DNA of 64,000 bases from assembly GCA_963783095.1 (NCBI GenBank), contig CAWAMR010000016.1:331485-395484 (forward strand). The letters are read 5' to 3'. Positions 35,961-45,852 of this stretch are shown one piece after another. A program made the translations under genes and the position numbers. Source of the stretch: CAWAMR01 sp963783095. Its GTDB lineage: Bacteria > Planctomycetota > Planctomycetia > Gemmatales > Gemmataceae. The notes beneath the pieces were generated by a model, which searched no databases, was not told the DNA's origin, and saw nothing but the letters and a program-made list of their open reading frames with translations. The first letter of the stretch is position 1. Each line of letters starts with the position of its first letter.

Positions 35961-37695
35961 TCACTGGTCAGGAACGGTAACCATCTGCTCTACGTGATTC
36001 CAACGGCCAATTTCTTCGACCAATCGCTCTAGCCACTTTCTAAGGTCAAGAACATTCAAATCGTCGGCAGTCATCAAGTCCGCGAATTGCTTGGCATAAC
36101 CTGTCTTTTCCTTATCGTAGTTGATTCGTGCCCGCTCATTGTTCGTGGCTTTCAAAAGCACCTTTCCAATTTTAATGTTCGTCTTGGTCTTCACTTCAAT
36201 TTCTTTTGAGTACCGTGTTTTCAGGTAGCGAGAAAGTAGTTCGGATGAAAGGTAGTTTTCAATTTCCCTGCCCTTCGTCACCCAACAATTCTTTTCACCA
36301 ATTTCGTCTTTGATGCGCGTTTTTGTTTCGTTCAATTCTGAATCGCCCGATTCCGCATCTCTATCCATAATCACAAAGGCATGTCGATTGACTCGCAACA
36401 CTTCCACCCAATCGCCACTCGTGCCGTCCGCATGTGAAGTGCGAAAGAATTCGACCTCCATAAAAGGCGATGGCGTAGTGAATTCCTTCAACGAATTGAG
36501 GTGCAACCAAATCGAGCCATCTATTGAGATAGATTCGGTCGCTTGGCCCTTCGACCCAGATAATACCATTCGCTTGTAATAAATCACTCGTCTTGTATCC
36601 GAGGTCTTGGAGAACGTGTCTTGACTTGGCGGAGGAATCTATCTCCGCAGAGTTGATTTTTCTCCGTCGAATGAGACATGATAGATACTTGTCTCAACCG
36701 CCGAATCCAGAAATACATTTGAATGGGTGGTGATAAAGTATGTGTTGCGAGTATCATCGGATATGAATCTCAAGAATTTACGTTGAAGTTCGGGATGAAG
36801 ATGAACTTCAGGTTCTTCCAAACCGACAAAGTAATCATCGTATATCGCAAGAGCCGCACACAATATCACTAGATGATGAATACCTGTCCCATAAGATTCG
36901 AGCGGCAATCGATTATTGTGCATCACGATATATATTTGGTCTTCTTCGACGGGGATTTCTATTCTCGATTGAGATACTCCAAGTAGATTCTGAACAAATC
37001 TCTGGATTTTGTCAAAGCGATTCCGTTCTTCTTCTTTACCAAGGAGCGGCTGTTGCATCAGCCGCAACTTGGAAATAACATTGTTGCCATTAAACACTTC
37101 GGTCCCATCAGGAGTGCCCGTATTGTCGGATTTGCGGAACTCTCGAAAAACAGGGATAGCAAGAAAGCGTTCAAACACTTTCAAGCTCTTGAGGGCCTTA
37201 TCGAGAAGACTGGGATTAATCGATTTGTAATAGTGCGCCTTTTCAGTGAATGGCTGCACAGATGCCTGATGGGTTATCTCCCGGGTGACGCGCATTCAAT
37301 TGAGAAGTGTCCAGAGCTTCAAGCGGATGACGACCGACCAATTCACCTGTCTTGACGTTCCAGTGTATGGTAATCGCGTCTCCCACTATTGACCCCAAAT
37401 TGCGAAACCCTGAAGGCAGAACATCCGTAGAACAATAGTAGCAGAAGCAATGACTCCGGTTGTATCCCTTTTATGAGCATCGATAATCTCTCTGTATCCC
37501 GCAATTGTATACTGCGCATTCTTCAATTGTTTCAATACAGAAATAGCGCAAGACATTTGATTTTCCAGAGTTATTCTTGCCAATAAGCACATTCATTTTC
37601 TTGAAATCTTGAAGAACAAATCCATCTTTGTCGAAACTGCGATAGTTCCCGATGCCAAACCCGGTAAGTTTTGGTGAAGGTTGTTGGTCTGACAT
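35961..37695 (-). pseudogene. OLD-family ATPase/TOPRIM nuclease, several frameshifts
   Basis: OLD nucleases couple an ABC-type ATPase to a TOPRIM nuclease and act in phage defence. From ATG 37695 the product has GFGIGNYRSFDKDGF and Walker A GKNNSGKSN. After frame changes come HHLVILCAALAIYDDYFVGLEEPEVHLHPELQR (signature and Walker B), then a TOPRIM start DLLQANGIIWVEGPSDRIYLNRWL, and last FVIMDRDAES and GREIENYL. At least four frame changes are needed. One falls at an A-run (GAAAAATC near 36660), as a homopolymer error would. No UvrD-like partner is adjacent, so class 1 OLD is more likely than Gabija. Confidence 0.75.
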
Positions 37696-37723
37696 TTGTC
37701 TCTTCTCATTGTGAAAATCTTGC

Positions 37724-39211
37724 TCATCCCTTCAGCTTATCCGCAATTGCCGAGAACTGTTCCAAAGCTGTCTGCATGTCGTCAGCGATTTCCTGGGCCA
37801 AGACATCCGACGCGGGCAGGTCTTCGCTGTCTTCCAGGGTCTTGTCTTTCAGCCAAAACAAATCGAGATTCACTTTATCCCGCTTCATCAACTCGTCGTA
37901 GTCGAATGACCGCCAGCGGCCTTCTGGGTTGCTTTCGCTCCATGTCGGTTTTCGCAAGTGCCGTTTCCCTGGTCGATAGCATTCCACGAATTCCTTCAAG
38001 TCGTCGTACTTCAACGGGTTCGTTTTGAGCGTGAAGTGCATGTTGGTTCGCAGGTCGTAGACCCAGAGCTTTGAGGTCCACGGCTTTTCTTGGCCGGGCT
38101 TCGCATCGAAGAACAAGACGTTTGCTTTGACGCCCTGGGCGTAGAAAATTCCGGTCGGGAGCCTGAGCAGGGAATGTACATCGCACTCCTGTAGCAGCTT
38201 CGCCGCACCGTTTCGCCCGCGCCTCCCTCGAACAGCACATTATCCGGAACGACGATGGCGCACCGCCCGTTTATCTTCAGGAGCGTCTTTACGTGCTGAA
38301 GGAAGTTCAGTTGTTTGTTCTTGGTTGTTGTCCAGAAATCCTGGCGTTCGTAGCTGGTGTCTTCCTTCTCCAGTTCGCCCATCCTGACCGACGATGGAGA
38401 TGGATGACTTCTTGCCGAACGGCGGATTGGTGAGAACCAAACTGAATCGTTCATGGGGGTCGCTGGCAAGGCTATCGACCCCTGAACGTATCGGGCATGG
38501 TTCCGCGTCGATGCCGTGCAGATACAGATTCATGATGCAAAGGCGAGCCGTGTTCGGGACCAGTTCCCAGCCTTTGACGAATTTCGTTCGGAGGTCTTTC
38601 TTTTGCTGTTTGTCGAGTTGGTTGCCGTGTTTTTCCGTGACATAGTGATGGGCCGCGAGCAGGAAGCCGCCCGTTCCTGCTGCCGGGTCGCAACAGGTAT
38701 CTTCCGGGGTTGGCTGGACACAATCGACAATAGCCCTGATGAGTTGCCGGGGGGTGAAGTATTGGCCTGCGCCCTTCGGGCGATTCTTCCGCTGACCGGG
38801 ATAATAAGCCCTCGTAGATGTCGCCCTTGACATCGGCCTCCATTGAAGACCAGCGCACTGGTTCGATAAGGTCCACAATGAGCCGTCGTAACGTGGCCGG
38901 GTTCTGAATGTCGGGGCGTGCCTTCTTGAAGATTTCGCCGAGCATTCCCGGCTTCCTTCCCAACTCCTCAAGAATGTGGCGATAGTGGATTTCCAGTTGT
39001 TCACCTTCTGATTTTAGCAGGCTCTCCCAGCCGAGTGTCACCGGGACGATGGACGGGCGGTTGTAGGGTGGCTGGGTTTGTTCATGGGCCATCTTCAGAA
39101 AGAGCAGGAAGGTAATCTGCTCTGTGTAGGCCATATACGAGAGGCCGTGATGCGCAAAACGTGGGCGAAATTCCATGCCTTGCTGACGATTTGTTGACTA
39201 TCCGTACTCAT
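37724..39211 (-). pseudogene. hsdM: type I restriction modification methyltransferase (HsdM), four frameshifts
   Basis: HsdM methylates adenine in the site set by HsdS. Segments in order: ATG 39211 MSTDSQQIVSKAWNFAHVLR, then GLSYMAYTEQITFLLFLKMA, then GAGQYFTPRQLIRAIVDCVQPTPEDT with motif I CDPAAGTGGFLLAA, then the catalytic LTNPPFGKKS, then INGRCAIVVPDNVLFEGG, then LWVYDLRTNMHFTLKTNPL to the stop at 37724. Frame changes fall near 39150, 38820, 38390 and 38200. All motifs survive in order, so sequence errors are possible. It follows the PIN gene by two bases and is the last subunit gene of the R-M operon. Confidence 0.85.
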
Positions 39212-39213
39212 TG

Positions 39214-39654
39214 TCATTTCCCGTGGATGGGGTCAATCCAGATACGGTCAATCCAGGTGGGATACAATCGGTCAAAATCTGAGTCCGTAGTTAGCAGTGT
39301 GGCACCTGTTGCGCGAGTCGAAGCTGCAATCCATAGGTCATTCTTTCCCATTGGTTGGCCGATTGCTTCCATCGCGGCATCGATGTCGCCATACGCTTGC
39401 AATGTGGAATCATCGCTGATATCCAACCAAACCAGTTCATCCAGCAAATCGCGTAATTCTTGCGTTTTCACCGTGCCCCAATTGAATTTTCGAGCCAAAG
39501 AGTACATCTCTCCTACCGTAACGATGGAAATCAATGATTTCGTAAAGGCAGTGCTTAATGAATAATTCGAGTCGATGTACTTGCCCAGTTTGTTGCCGCG
39601 AATGAGCGCAACCAGGATATTCGTGTCAAGGAGGTAGCCCACCAAGGAGGCCAT
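39214..39654 (-). CDS. PIN-domain (VapC-like) ribonuclease inside the R-M operon
   Basis: 146 aa. PIN signatures: first acidic residue in YLLDTNILVALIRG, middle acidic EMYSLA, and late ones in GKNDLWIAASTRATGATLLTTDSDF. VapC-type toxins cut RNA such as initiator tRNA. The start overlaps the stop of the upstream 315-aa gene (TGATG), so the two are coupled as toxin-antitoxin pairs are. It lies between hsdS and hsdM, suggesting it backs up the R-M system. Intact. Confidence 0.85.
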   Translation of the reverse strand: MASLVGYLLDTNILVALIRGNKLGKYIDSNYSLSTAFTKSLISIVTVGEMYSLARKFNWGTVKTQELRDLLDELVWLDISDDSTLQAYGDIDAAMEAIGQPMGKNDLWIAASTRATGATLLTTDSDFDRLYPTWIDRIWIDPIHGK

Positions 39655-40601
39655 CAGCTAATCTCCTGAAGTGCTTGTTCAATTTGCTCGTCTGTTTCAT
39701 CACCGGGCCAGTTCCCAAGGATAGCTTTGACTCCTTTCTTATGCTGCTGCTCGCGGAATATGGTTTTCAGGTCCAGTTTGACTCGCGGGGGTTTTGGTAG
39801 TCTTGCAAAGAATTCATCTTCGTCCGTTGCGAGTCGAAATTCATCCGTATCAATTCGCAACAACCTACCCGAAGCACGATAGACCGCCTTTCCATAGACA
39901 AGAATCTTCTTGTTGATGAATGGGGCCAATTCTTCAATAGCCCCTTCAACCAACACTCCACGGACTTCTTCCCCCGATTCCAATTGAAGCCCGAAGGTCT
40001 GTGTACTCCCCCGAACCATATCGAGCGTTCCAACAAGTCGAAGTCGTTTGGGTGGCGGTGTGCTGTCTGAAAACCGTTTGGCGGTCAGCAGAACCGCAGG
40101 AGAAAGGCAAGCACTATTTTCGGCTCGCAGCCGCCTGCCTGAAATCTTGGCTTCTTGAAACGGCCCTTTGAAAACATTCTTGAATCGGAGCAATCGTCGC
40201 AACAGCGGCAGGTCAAAGCGTTCACTGTCGGCATTTTGTGCGGCGACATCGGTAAGAACATCACCCAGCAAATCGATGCCGGTGTCATCCCCATCCGGTC
40301 GAGTTGGCCAGAGTTCCCCTTGTCGATACAGTTCCTCCGCCGCTTCTCCGAGTTTTGGTGATTCAAAGAACAATTCGGTTTGACCATTTCCGTTGAAATC
40401 GACGAAACGAACATCGCTTGCCCTGTCGAGCCACGCGGGCCGTTTCCCTCGTTGAGTGCTCCGGTTTCTTAGCGCCATCGAAACCGCAGAACGGACAACT
40501 GCTGGAAACTCCGAAAGGAATAGACCCAAGTCGTGAGCAGGTAACTTCCCGCCGAACTGTTCTTCACTTTCGATATTGATTTGGTGGACAACGGGATTCA
40601 C
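39654..40601 (-). CDS. protein of unknown function coupled to the PIN toxin
   Basis: 315 aa from GTG 40601 with GGAG upstream. Not recognised. The N-terminal part contains HDLGLFLSEFPAVVRSAVSMALRNRS and VRFVDFNGNGQTELFFESP. The second half is beta-rich (RLRLVGTLDMVRGSTQTFGLQLESGEEVRGVLVEG, then ILVYGKAVYRASGRLLRIDTDEF), like an OB or SH3-type barrel. Overlap with the PIN gene suggests a partner or antitoxin, but it is far larger than VapB antitoxins. It sits 120 bases downstream of hsdS on the same strand. Confidence 0.6.
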   Translation of the reverse strand: MNPVVHQINIESEEQFGGKLPAHDLGLFLSEFPAVVRSAVSMALRNRSTQRGKRPAWLDRASDVRFVDFNGNGQTELFFESPKLGEAAEELYRQGELWPTRPDGDDTGIDLLGDVLTDVAAQNADSERFDLPLLRRLLRFKNVFKGPFQEAKISGRRLRAENSACLSPAVLLTAKRFSDSTPPPKRLRLVGTLDMVRGSTQTFGLQLESGEEVRGVLVEGAIEELAPFINKKILVYGKAVYRASGRLLRIDTDEFRLATDEDEFFARLPKPPRVKLDLKTIFREQQHKKGVKAILGNWPGDETDEQIEQALQEIS

Positions 40602-40721
40602 GGTTGTCTCCTTGTGGTTGACCGCTCGCCAGACGACATCTTATCGCCCGGAAAAGGATGTTTCGGATAGTCGCTGTGACATGATGCTATTCGTTCTTTC
40701 AGTATTGTCACTCATTTCCTC

Positions 40722-42962
40722 CTATTTGCCAATGGACGTTGGGCGTTTCCTTCGGTTCGGACGTTCCTTCTCTTCTGGCGCTGGCAACGTGTGCGGTCCG
40801 GTCCCTTGCGGCACATATCCTTCCCGGCGCATCCAGGCGATGCGGTCACGGATGTCGGTTTCGCTGAACTTCTTTTTCGACTCGTGCCACGCATAGACCT
40901 CAGCAGTGATGGCCTCCACGGTTGCTGGCCGGCCATCTAGTAGCAAGTCATTCCAGGAAGCGTAGATGGTAGAGAACAGTTCGGCCCGGTCGGTGTTCAT
41001 CTTCTCGATATGGCTCAGGAGGTCATCCATCCCCGCCTGTTGAGAACCCAAAATCGAATTGGCTGCCTCAATCCGGTCGGCAATGTTGGGGCCGGGAGTA
41101 TACGTCGCTTTCTCGTTCTTTTTGCCTTTAGGAACAAACCACCCCTGCTTCTTGGCAAAACCCTCCATCTTGTAAATGGCTTCATCGAGTGGTCCGGCCA
41201 TGTGACGTTTGAACTCCAGCGCCAAATCGATGCCCAGATGAGCTTGAGTCAGGTGCATGACCTTTGCCAGTTGGGTTCGCCCAAACGTCGGCTTGGAATG
41301 AAGCCGCTGGACCACATAAGCCGCAATCGCTCCACGTTTGAAGATAATGCCTTTGGGCTCACGTCGTTTGGTGACAAGCCGAGTGCGTTTCTTCCTCGGT
41401 TCGCTGGGAGTGGGTCGGGTTTGCTCGCGTTCAGCGCGGATGCGTTCCAGAAGAACATTGGCCGGTTCATCGTTGGGGTCTTGGGCAACGAGTTTCCCTT
41501 CAAAAGCTTGCTTCAGGATGCTTTGTCGAAGCTTTGAGGCACGTAAAAGATTGGCTTCAACGAGTTTCGATTGCGCGCCGATTATGGTAAGAACCCGCTC
41601 GACTTCGGAAACAATTTCCTTTTGTTCTGCAAGCGGTGGCAAGGGGAACAACATTTCGGAAAATCTGTCTCCGCCCAGATGGGCGATGTTTACCGTCCAA
41701 CGAGCAATGGCTTGAAACCGCTTCGCATGGAGATAGGCCCGGAACACACTCAAAGCATAATCCGGAAGTACAGCGTCCGAACAACGAAATCTCACCAACG
41801 TGTTCTGGAAACAACAACCCGGAACTTCACCGCGATACATTGCCGGTCGGCCTACGAGTTCGAGGCTTTGACCCTCATTTAAGAGAATATCTCCTTGCTC
41901 AAGTTTGTAAGTCTTGTACTCTTCAGGAGTGAAATTCATCTCCTTCACATCACTCAAGTCAAGCCTGTCTTCATAGACGTTTGCTACACGAAGATATGGC
42001 CGCATGTTCGGCCCACTGTGATGTTGAGGGGAACGCTGTCGTCCGAGCCTCACTTCTCCTAAATCTTGGATTTTGCCCCAGCACCATCCTTGCGGCAATT
42101 GTGGCAATCCATCCGTTTCCGGTTTCACCGGCTCCTGATACTTTTCCTTCCAATTCTTCGGTGGTTCCTTCCCAGCCGCCTGGAATCTGGCGAGTTGCTC
42201 TTCTTCCCACTTGCGACGGCGTTCCGCCAAGATGCGTTCCAACAGCTTCGATGCTGGCTCAACATTGGGGTGTGCTGCCCGCCACTCCTCGGTCAACTTT
42301 CCGTCCACCGCTGCCTTCAGCACCGCAGCCCGATAGCGCTTTAGATTCGCTTTCGCTCGTCGCAACGCTGCAACCCCGGCATCGAGGTCGGAAAACAGTT
42401 CTTCGATTTTCGAGACAATACGGCGTTGCTCGTTGAGTGGTGGAATACATACATTAAATGCCTTCACTTCCGGAAAATAGATAGTGGTATGGGTTGTGCC
42501 CTTTCCGAATCGGTCGAGGCTTTCTCGTTCAGCAAGAAACAGGTACATCAGATAGGATGGTAAGATAGCCTCCGAACACACCCAATTGACAAAATCCTGG
42601 CTCGTGGCCATGTTTTTCCCCATGACCAACGCATAACCCACTGATGCTGTTCTGGACAAACAAACAGTACCGGTAGGTAGCAAACGCGCCGCCGAGTTTT
42701 GCAATCCAAGTTCCGATACAGCTTGTAAAGTCTCCTGAATCATCCGACCGTGATGGATTCGAGCATCTTTGATACCTATCCACGGAATGTCGCCATCCCA
42801 ATACTCAGGGTGTTCACGGCTAGGAGTATGGCCTGTTTCGAGTCGAGCAATATCGGTCAGTAGAACCCACTCCCAGCCTATTGGTCCTTTCAAATCGGAA
42901 CGACCAACTGAGAGAACGTGCCGTCCTGGAATGATGGTCGTGGTTGCTGGTCGTCCGCTCAT
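40722..42962 (-). CDS. hsdS: type I restriction specificity subunit (HsdS) with C-terminal extension
   Basis: 746 aa; normal HsdS proteins have about 400-550. First target-recognition domain about residues 25-180 (WEWVLLTDIARLETGHTPS), conserved helix NEQRRIVSKIEELFSDLDAG (about 180-240), second domain about 295-455 (LPQGWCWGKIQDLGEVRLG), second helix AEQKEIVSEVERVLTIIGAQ. Residues about 555-746 are extra: FGRTQLAKVMHLTQAHLGIDLALEF, then HMAGPLDEAIYKMEGFA, reminiscent of Panacea/SocA-type (DUF4065-like) domains. The start overlaps the hsdR stop (ATGA). Intact. Confidence 0.85.
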   Translation of the reverse strand: MSGRPATTTIIPGRHVLSVGRSDLKGPIGWEWVLLTDIARLETGHTPSREHPEYWDGDIPWIGIKDARIHHGRMIQETLQAVSELGLQNSAARLLPTGTVCLSRTASVGYALVMGKNMATSQDFVNWVCSEAILPSYLMYLFLAERESLDRFGKGTTHTTIYFPEVKAFNVCIPPLNEQRRIVSKIEELFSDLDAGVAALRRAKANLKRYRAAVLKAAVDGKLTEEWRAAHPNVEPASKLLERILAERRRKWEEEQLARFQAAGKEPPKNWKEKYQEPVKPETDGLPQLPQGWCWGKIQDLGEVRLGRQRSPQHHSGPNMRPYLRVANVYEDRLDLSDVKEMNFTPEEYKTYKLEQGDILLNEGQSLELVGRPAMYRGEVPGCCFQNTLVRFRCSDAVLPDYALSVFRAYLHAKRFQAIARWTVNIAHLGGDRFSEMLFPLPPLAEQKEIVSEVERVLTIIGAQSKLVEANLLRASKLRQSILKQAFEGKLVAQDPNDEPANVLLERIRAEREQTRPTPSEPRKKRTRLVTKRREPKGIIFKRGAIAAYVVQRLHSKPTFGRTQLAKVMHLTQAHLGIDLALEFKRHMAGPLDEAIYKMEGFAKKQGWFVPKGKKNEKATYTPGPNIADRIEAANSILGSQQAGMDDLLSHIEKMNTDRAELFSTIYASWNDLLLDGRPATVEAITAEVYAWHESKKKFSETDIRDRIAWMRREGYVPQGTGPHTLPAPEEKERPNRRKRPTSIGK

Positions 42963-45721
42963 GCCGCCAACCTCTGATTGAGTTCATCCATTAACTGGGG
43001 TAAGCGGTCGCCGAACAATTCCTGCGCCCGGCCTGGACCACCAAACTGCTTGAACGGCAACTCGTCGAGGTCATCCGTCTCGATGCTCAGACTGCTGGCG
43101 ATATGGTCTTTAATGGCATCCAACCAACGGCGTTGCTCTGGCGTGAAATTCGCCCCGGCAGTCGCCTGTTCCGCGAGCCACCCGGCATACCGTTGTTCCA
43201 CATTGTCAGCAATCGGAATCAGTTGGCTATTGGGTTCCAGTGCATGGCGAACTAGGGCGATAACATCGACCAGCTTCGAGCCACCGTGTCCAATCACTTT
43301 CTCCGGCTCCAGAGTCTCAAATGCTTGCCAGAGTCGTTCCGGGTCGAGTTGGTGCGGTGGTCGTTTGATTTCGTTGGCCAAGTCCTTTACCTGCGAATAC
43401 CGCAAACCAGCGCGATGGGGCTTACTGTACAACACCCGCAATGCTTCAATTTCGTCCTTGTGCTGTTCGATGAACTCACGGAAGCTCTTGATGAGATTCT
43501 GCGCTCGCTCCTTCGCCGCTGCGTCGAAACCAGCGCGCAAGAGAACATCCCGCGTTTGCTCATCGATAACCTGTTCCAAAGCGGCCTTGGTTTCCAGAAT
43601 CGCGTTGCGAAGCTTCGGATTGGTGAACGGCTTCAGGGCTTGCTGCATCCTTTCCTGCTCAACCTTTTCGAGTTGGGTTTCAGTCGGCTCCTGTCCTTCG
43701 GGAATCTTGAAAGTTTGGACTGCCTGTTTCGTGACCTCATCGGCGTCAATGCTCTTGAGCAATTGGGTTGAAAGGGCCGATAAATCCAACCCGCCCGATG
43801 CCTTGGAAATGGCGGAAAGTTGTTGGCAATCGAGTTCCCGTTCCAGCCTGGATAGCCGGGAGGCCAAAGTCGAAACAAGGTCGGCATCCGCTGCGCCCGC
43901 CGCAACCAGCTTCAACACTTTGTCCAGAGGAACATATGGCTTGCGGTCAAGCGGCTTCGTGGCGCACTTGTCTTCCTCGCAAACGCCGACAGCATCGACG
44001 ATTACGAAATGGGTCTTGCACTTGGCATCCGGGGTCACGAGCTTCAACTTGTCCACGTCGATGACCCGGCAACCGCGCCCCTTCATCTGCTCGAAGTAAG
44101 ACAGCGAACGGATATTCCGCATAAAGAGCAGACATTCGAGTGGTTTGACATCGGTCCCGGTCGCAATCATGTCCACCGTCACGGCGATACGTGGGAAGTA
44201 CGAATTGCGAAAATCGGCAAGCAACTCTTCGGGTTTCTTGCCCGTACTCTTGGAGGTAATCTTCTGACAGAAATCGTTCCCCTTGCTGAACTCCTGTCGG
44301 ACGATGCGAACAATGTCCTCCGCGTGCAAGTCGGTCTTTGCAAAAATCAGCGTCTTCGGCACTTCCGTTCGACCGGGAAAGATTTCTGCCAGCCGGTCCT
44401 TGAAGGTCTTTATGACCAGACGAATTTGGTCTTCGGCAACAACGTCCCGGTCGAGTTGCGCCCCGGTATAGCTCAAGTCGTCATCGAGTTGCTTGTACTT
44501 CTTACTTTTGGTGCGCCGGTCCCGCATTGGCACGAAGATACCCGGTTGTTTGGTGAGCTTTGCCCCATCTTTGGTAACTTGAGTTTCGATGCGGTAGACA
44601 TCGTAGCCGACGTTCACGCCATCGGTGACGGCCTGTTCGTGAGTATATTCCTGGACCAGATTGCCGTCAAAGAATCCGATGGTCTGCGCGGTCGGTGTGG
44701 CGGTCAAACCGATGAGGAACGCATCGAAGTATTCCAGGGTTTGCCGCCACAAATTATAGATGGAACGGTGACATTCATCGACCACGATGAAATCAAACGT
44801 CTCTATCGGAATCTTGGGGTTATAGACCACAGGCAACGGCGCACGCAATACATTCTGTTCTGTCTCGAAGAGGGAGTTTTCCTCGTTCTCGTCAAGAAAC
44901 TCCGGCTCACCTTTCAGGATGGAGTACAGGCGCTGGATGGTCGTGATGCAGACCTTCGCTGCCGGGTCGATGGTGTTCTTCTTGAGTTGCTGGACGTTGT
45001 ATTCTTCGGTGAACTTGTAACCGTTGTAAGGGCTAATGAACTGCTGGAATTCGGTGAGGGTTTGTGAGCCGAGATTCTTCCGGTCCACCAGAAAGAGGAT
45101 TCGTTTTGCCTTCGCAAACCGGACGAGCCGATAGCAGATGGAGACGGCGGTATAGGTTTTCCCACTTCCTGTTGCCATTTGAATCAATGACCGGGGCCGA
45201 TTGTCGGCAAGGGAGAGTTCAAGTTTACGAATGCTTTCCAGTTGAACGGCCCAAAGGCGCTGGGTGTTGAGTTCCGGCATCAGCTTGAGCAAGGCCCGAA
45301 CTTGAACATCGAAGTTGACCAATTCCAACAATCCTTCAGGACGATGAAAGGTGAAGACTTCCCGGCTCCGGGCATCGGGTTCAAGTCGATTGGTAAACTG
45401 CGTTACACTGCCGGTTGATTCATAGGAGAACGGCAAGGGCAGAACATAATGGGGAAGGTTAGCAGGAAGGCCCTCATTGTACTTGGCAGACTGTGTTTCG
45501 ACGCCGGTGAGAGTGTGGCCTTCCGGCTTGGCTTCAACGACACCAACAACCTTTCCTTCGACATAAAGCAAGTAATCGGCGTGGCCACTTTTCAGGGGAA
45601 ATTCGCGCACGGCAACACCGAGACTCTCCCAGATGTTCATCTGAGGGTAATCTTGGACCAACCAACCGCATTGCGCGAGTTGTCGGTCAATTTCCCGGCG
45701 GGATAGCTGCTCGGGCGTCAT
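42959..45721 (-). CDS. hsdR: type I restriction endonuclease subunit (HsdR)
   Basis: 920 aa, intact. The N-terminal nuclease domain has HADYLLYVEGKVVGVVEAKPEG, the PD-(D/E)XK pattern with E-A-K. The translocase motor has Walker A MATGSGKTYTA, DECHRSIYN (motif II), LIGLTATPTAQT (motif III), VTVDMIATGTDV and QMKGRGCRV (motif VI). The C-terminus is the helical EcoEI-R-like domain that binds HsdM. HsdR cuts DNA at a distance after translocation. It heads the minus-strand operon R-S-unknown-PIN-M. Confidence 0.95.
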   Translation of the reverse strand: MTPEQLSRREIDRQLAQCGWLVQDYPQMNIWESLGVAVREFPLKSGHADYLLYVEGKVVGVVEAKPEGHTLTGVETQSAKYNEGLPANLPHYVLPLPFSYESTGSVTQFTNRLEPDARSREVFTFHRPEGLLELVNFDVQVRALLKLMPELNTQRLWAVQLESIRKLELSLADNRPRSLIQMATGSGKTYTAVSICYRLVRFAKAKRILFLVDRKNLGSQTLTEFQQFISPYNGYKFTEEYNVQQLKKNTIDPAAKVCITTIQRLYSILKGEPEFLDENEENSLFETEQNVLRAPLPVVYNPKIPIETFDFIVVDECHRSIYNLWRQTLEYFDAFLIGLTATPTAQTIGFFDGNLVQEYTHEQAVTDGVNVGYDVYRIETQVTKDGAKLTKQPGIFVPMRDRRTKSKKYKQLDDDLSYTGAQLDRDVVAEDQIRLVIKTFKDRLAEIFPGRTEVPKTLIFAKTDLHAEDIVRIVRQEFSKGNDFCQKITSKSTGKKPEELLADFRNSYFPRIAVTVDMIATGTDVKPLECLLFMRNIRSLSYFEQMKGRGCRVIDVDKLKLVTPDAKCKTHFVIVDAVGVCEEDKCATKPLDRKPYVPLDKVLKLVAAGAADADLVSTLASRLSRLERELDCQQLSAISKASGGLDLSALSTQLLKSIDADEVTKQAVQTFKIPEGQEPTETQLEKVEQERMQQALKPFTNPKLRNAILETKAALEQVIDEQTRDVLLRAGFDAAAKERAQNLIKSFREFIEQHKDEIEALRVLYSKPHRAGLRYSQVKDLANEIKRPPHQLDPERLWQAFETLEPEKVIGHGGSKLVDVIALVRHALEPNSQLIPIADNVEQRYAGWLAEQATAGANFTPEQRRWLDAIKDHIASSLSIETDDLDELPFKQFGGPGRAQELFGDRLPQLMDELNQRLAA

Positions 45722-45852
45722 GGAGGAGTTCAGCGGTGTTGGTTGGGCGATTAGAGCAATTTATCCGCATGTCGTGGGCCATTCAAGTGTTTCGTTTCAC
45801 CAAAAGAATGACGCGAAACATTTAGGTCAATCCAAATCACCGAGAGCGTTAT

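Noticed and set aside
35961..37695. Gabija (GajA-GajB) defence system
   Set aside because: The ATPase-TOPRIM protein fits GajA in layout, but no UvrD-like helicase gene is adjacent, so a class 1 OLD reading is preferred.
42978..45067. Open frames of 373 and 352 aa on the plus strand
   Set aside because: Both are antisense to hsdR, whose motifs are complete; the plus-strand products are low in recognisable structure.
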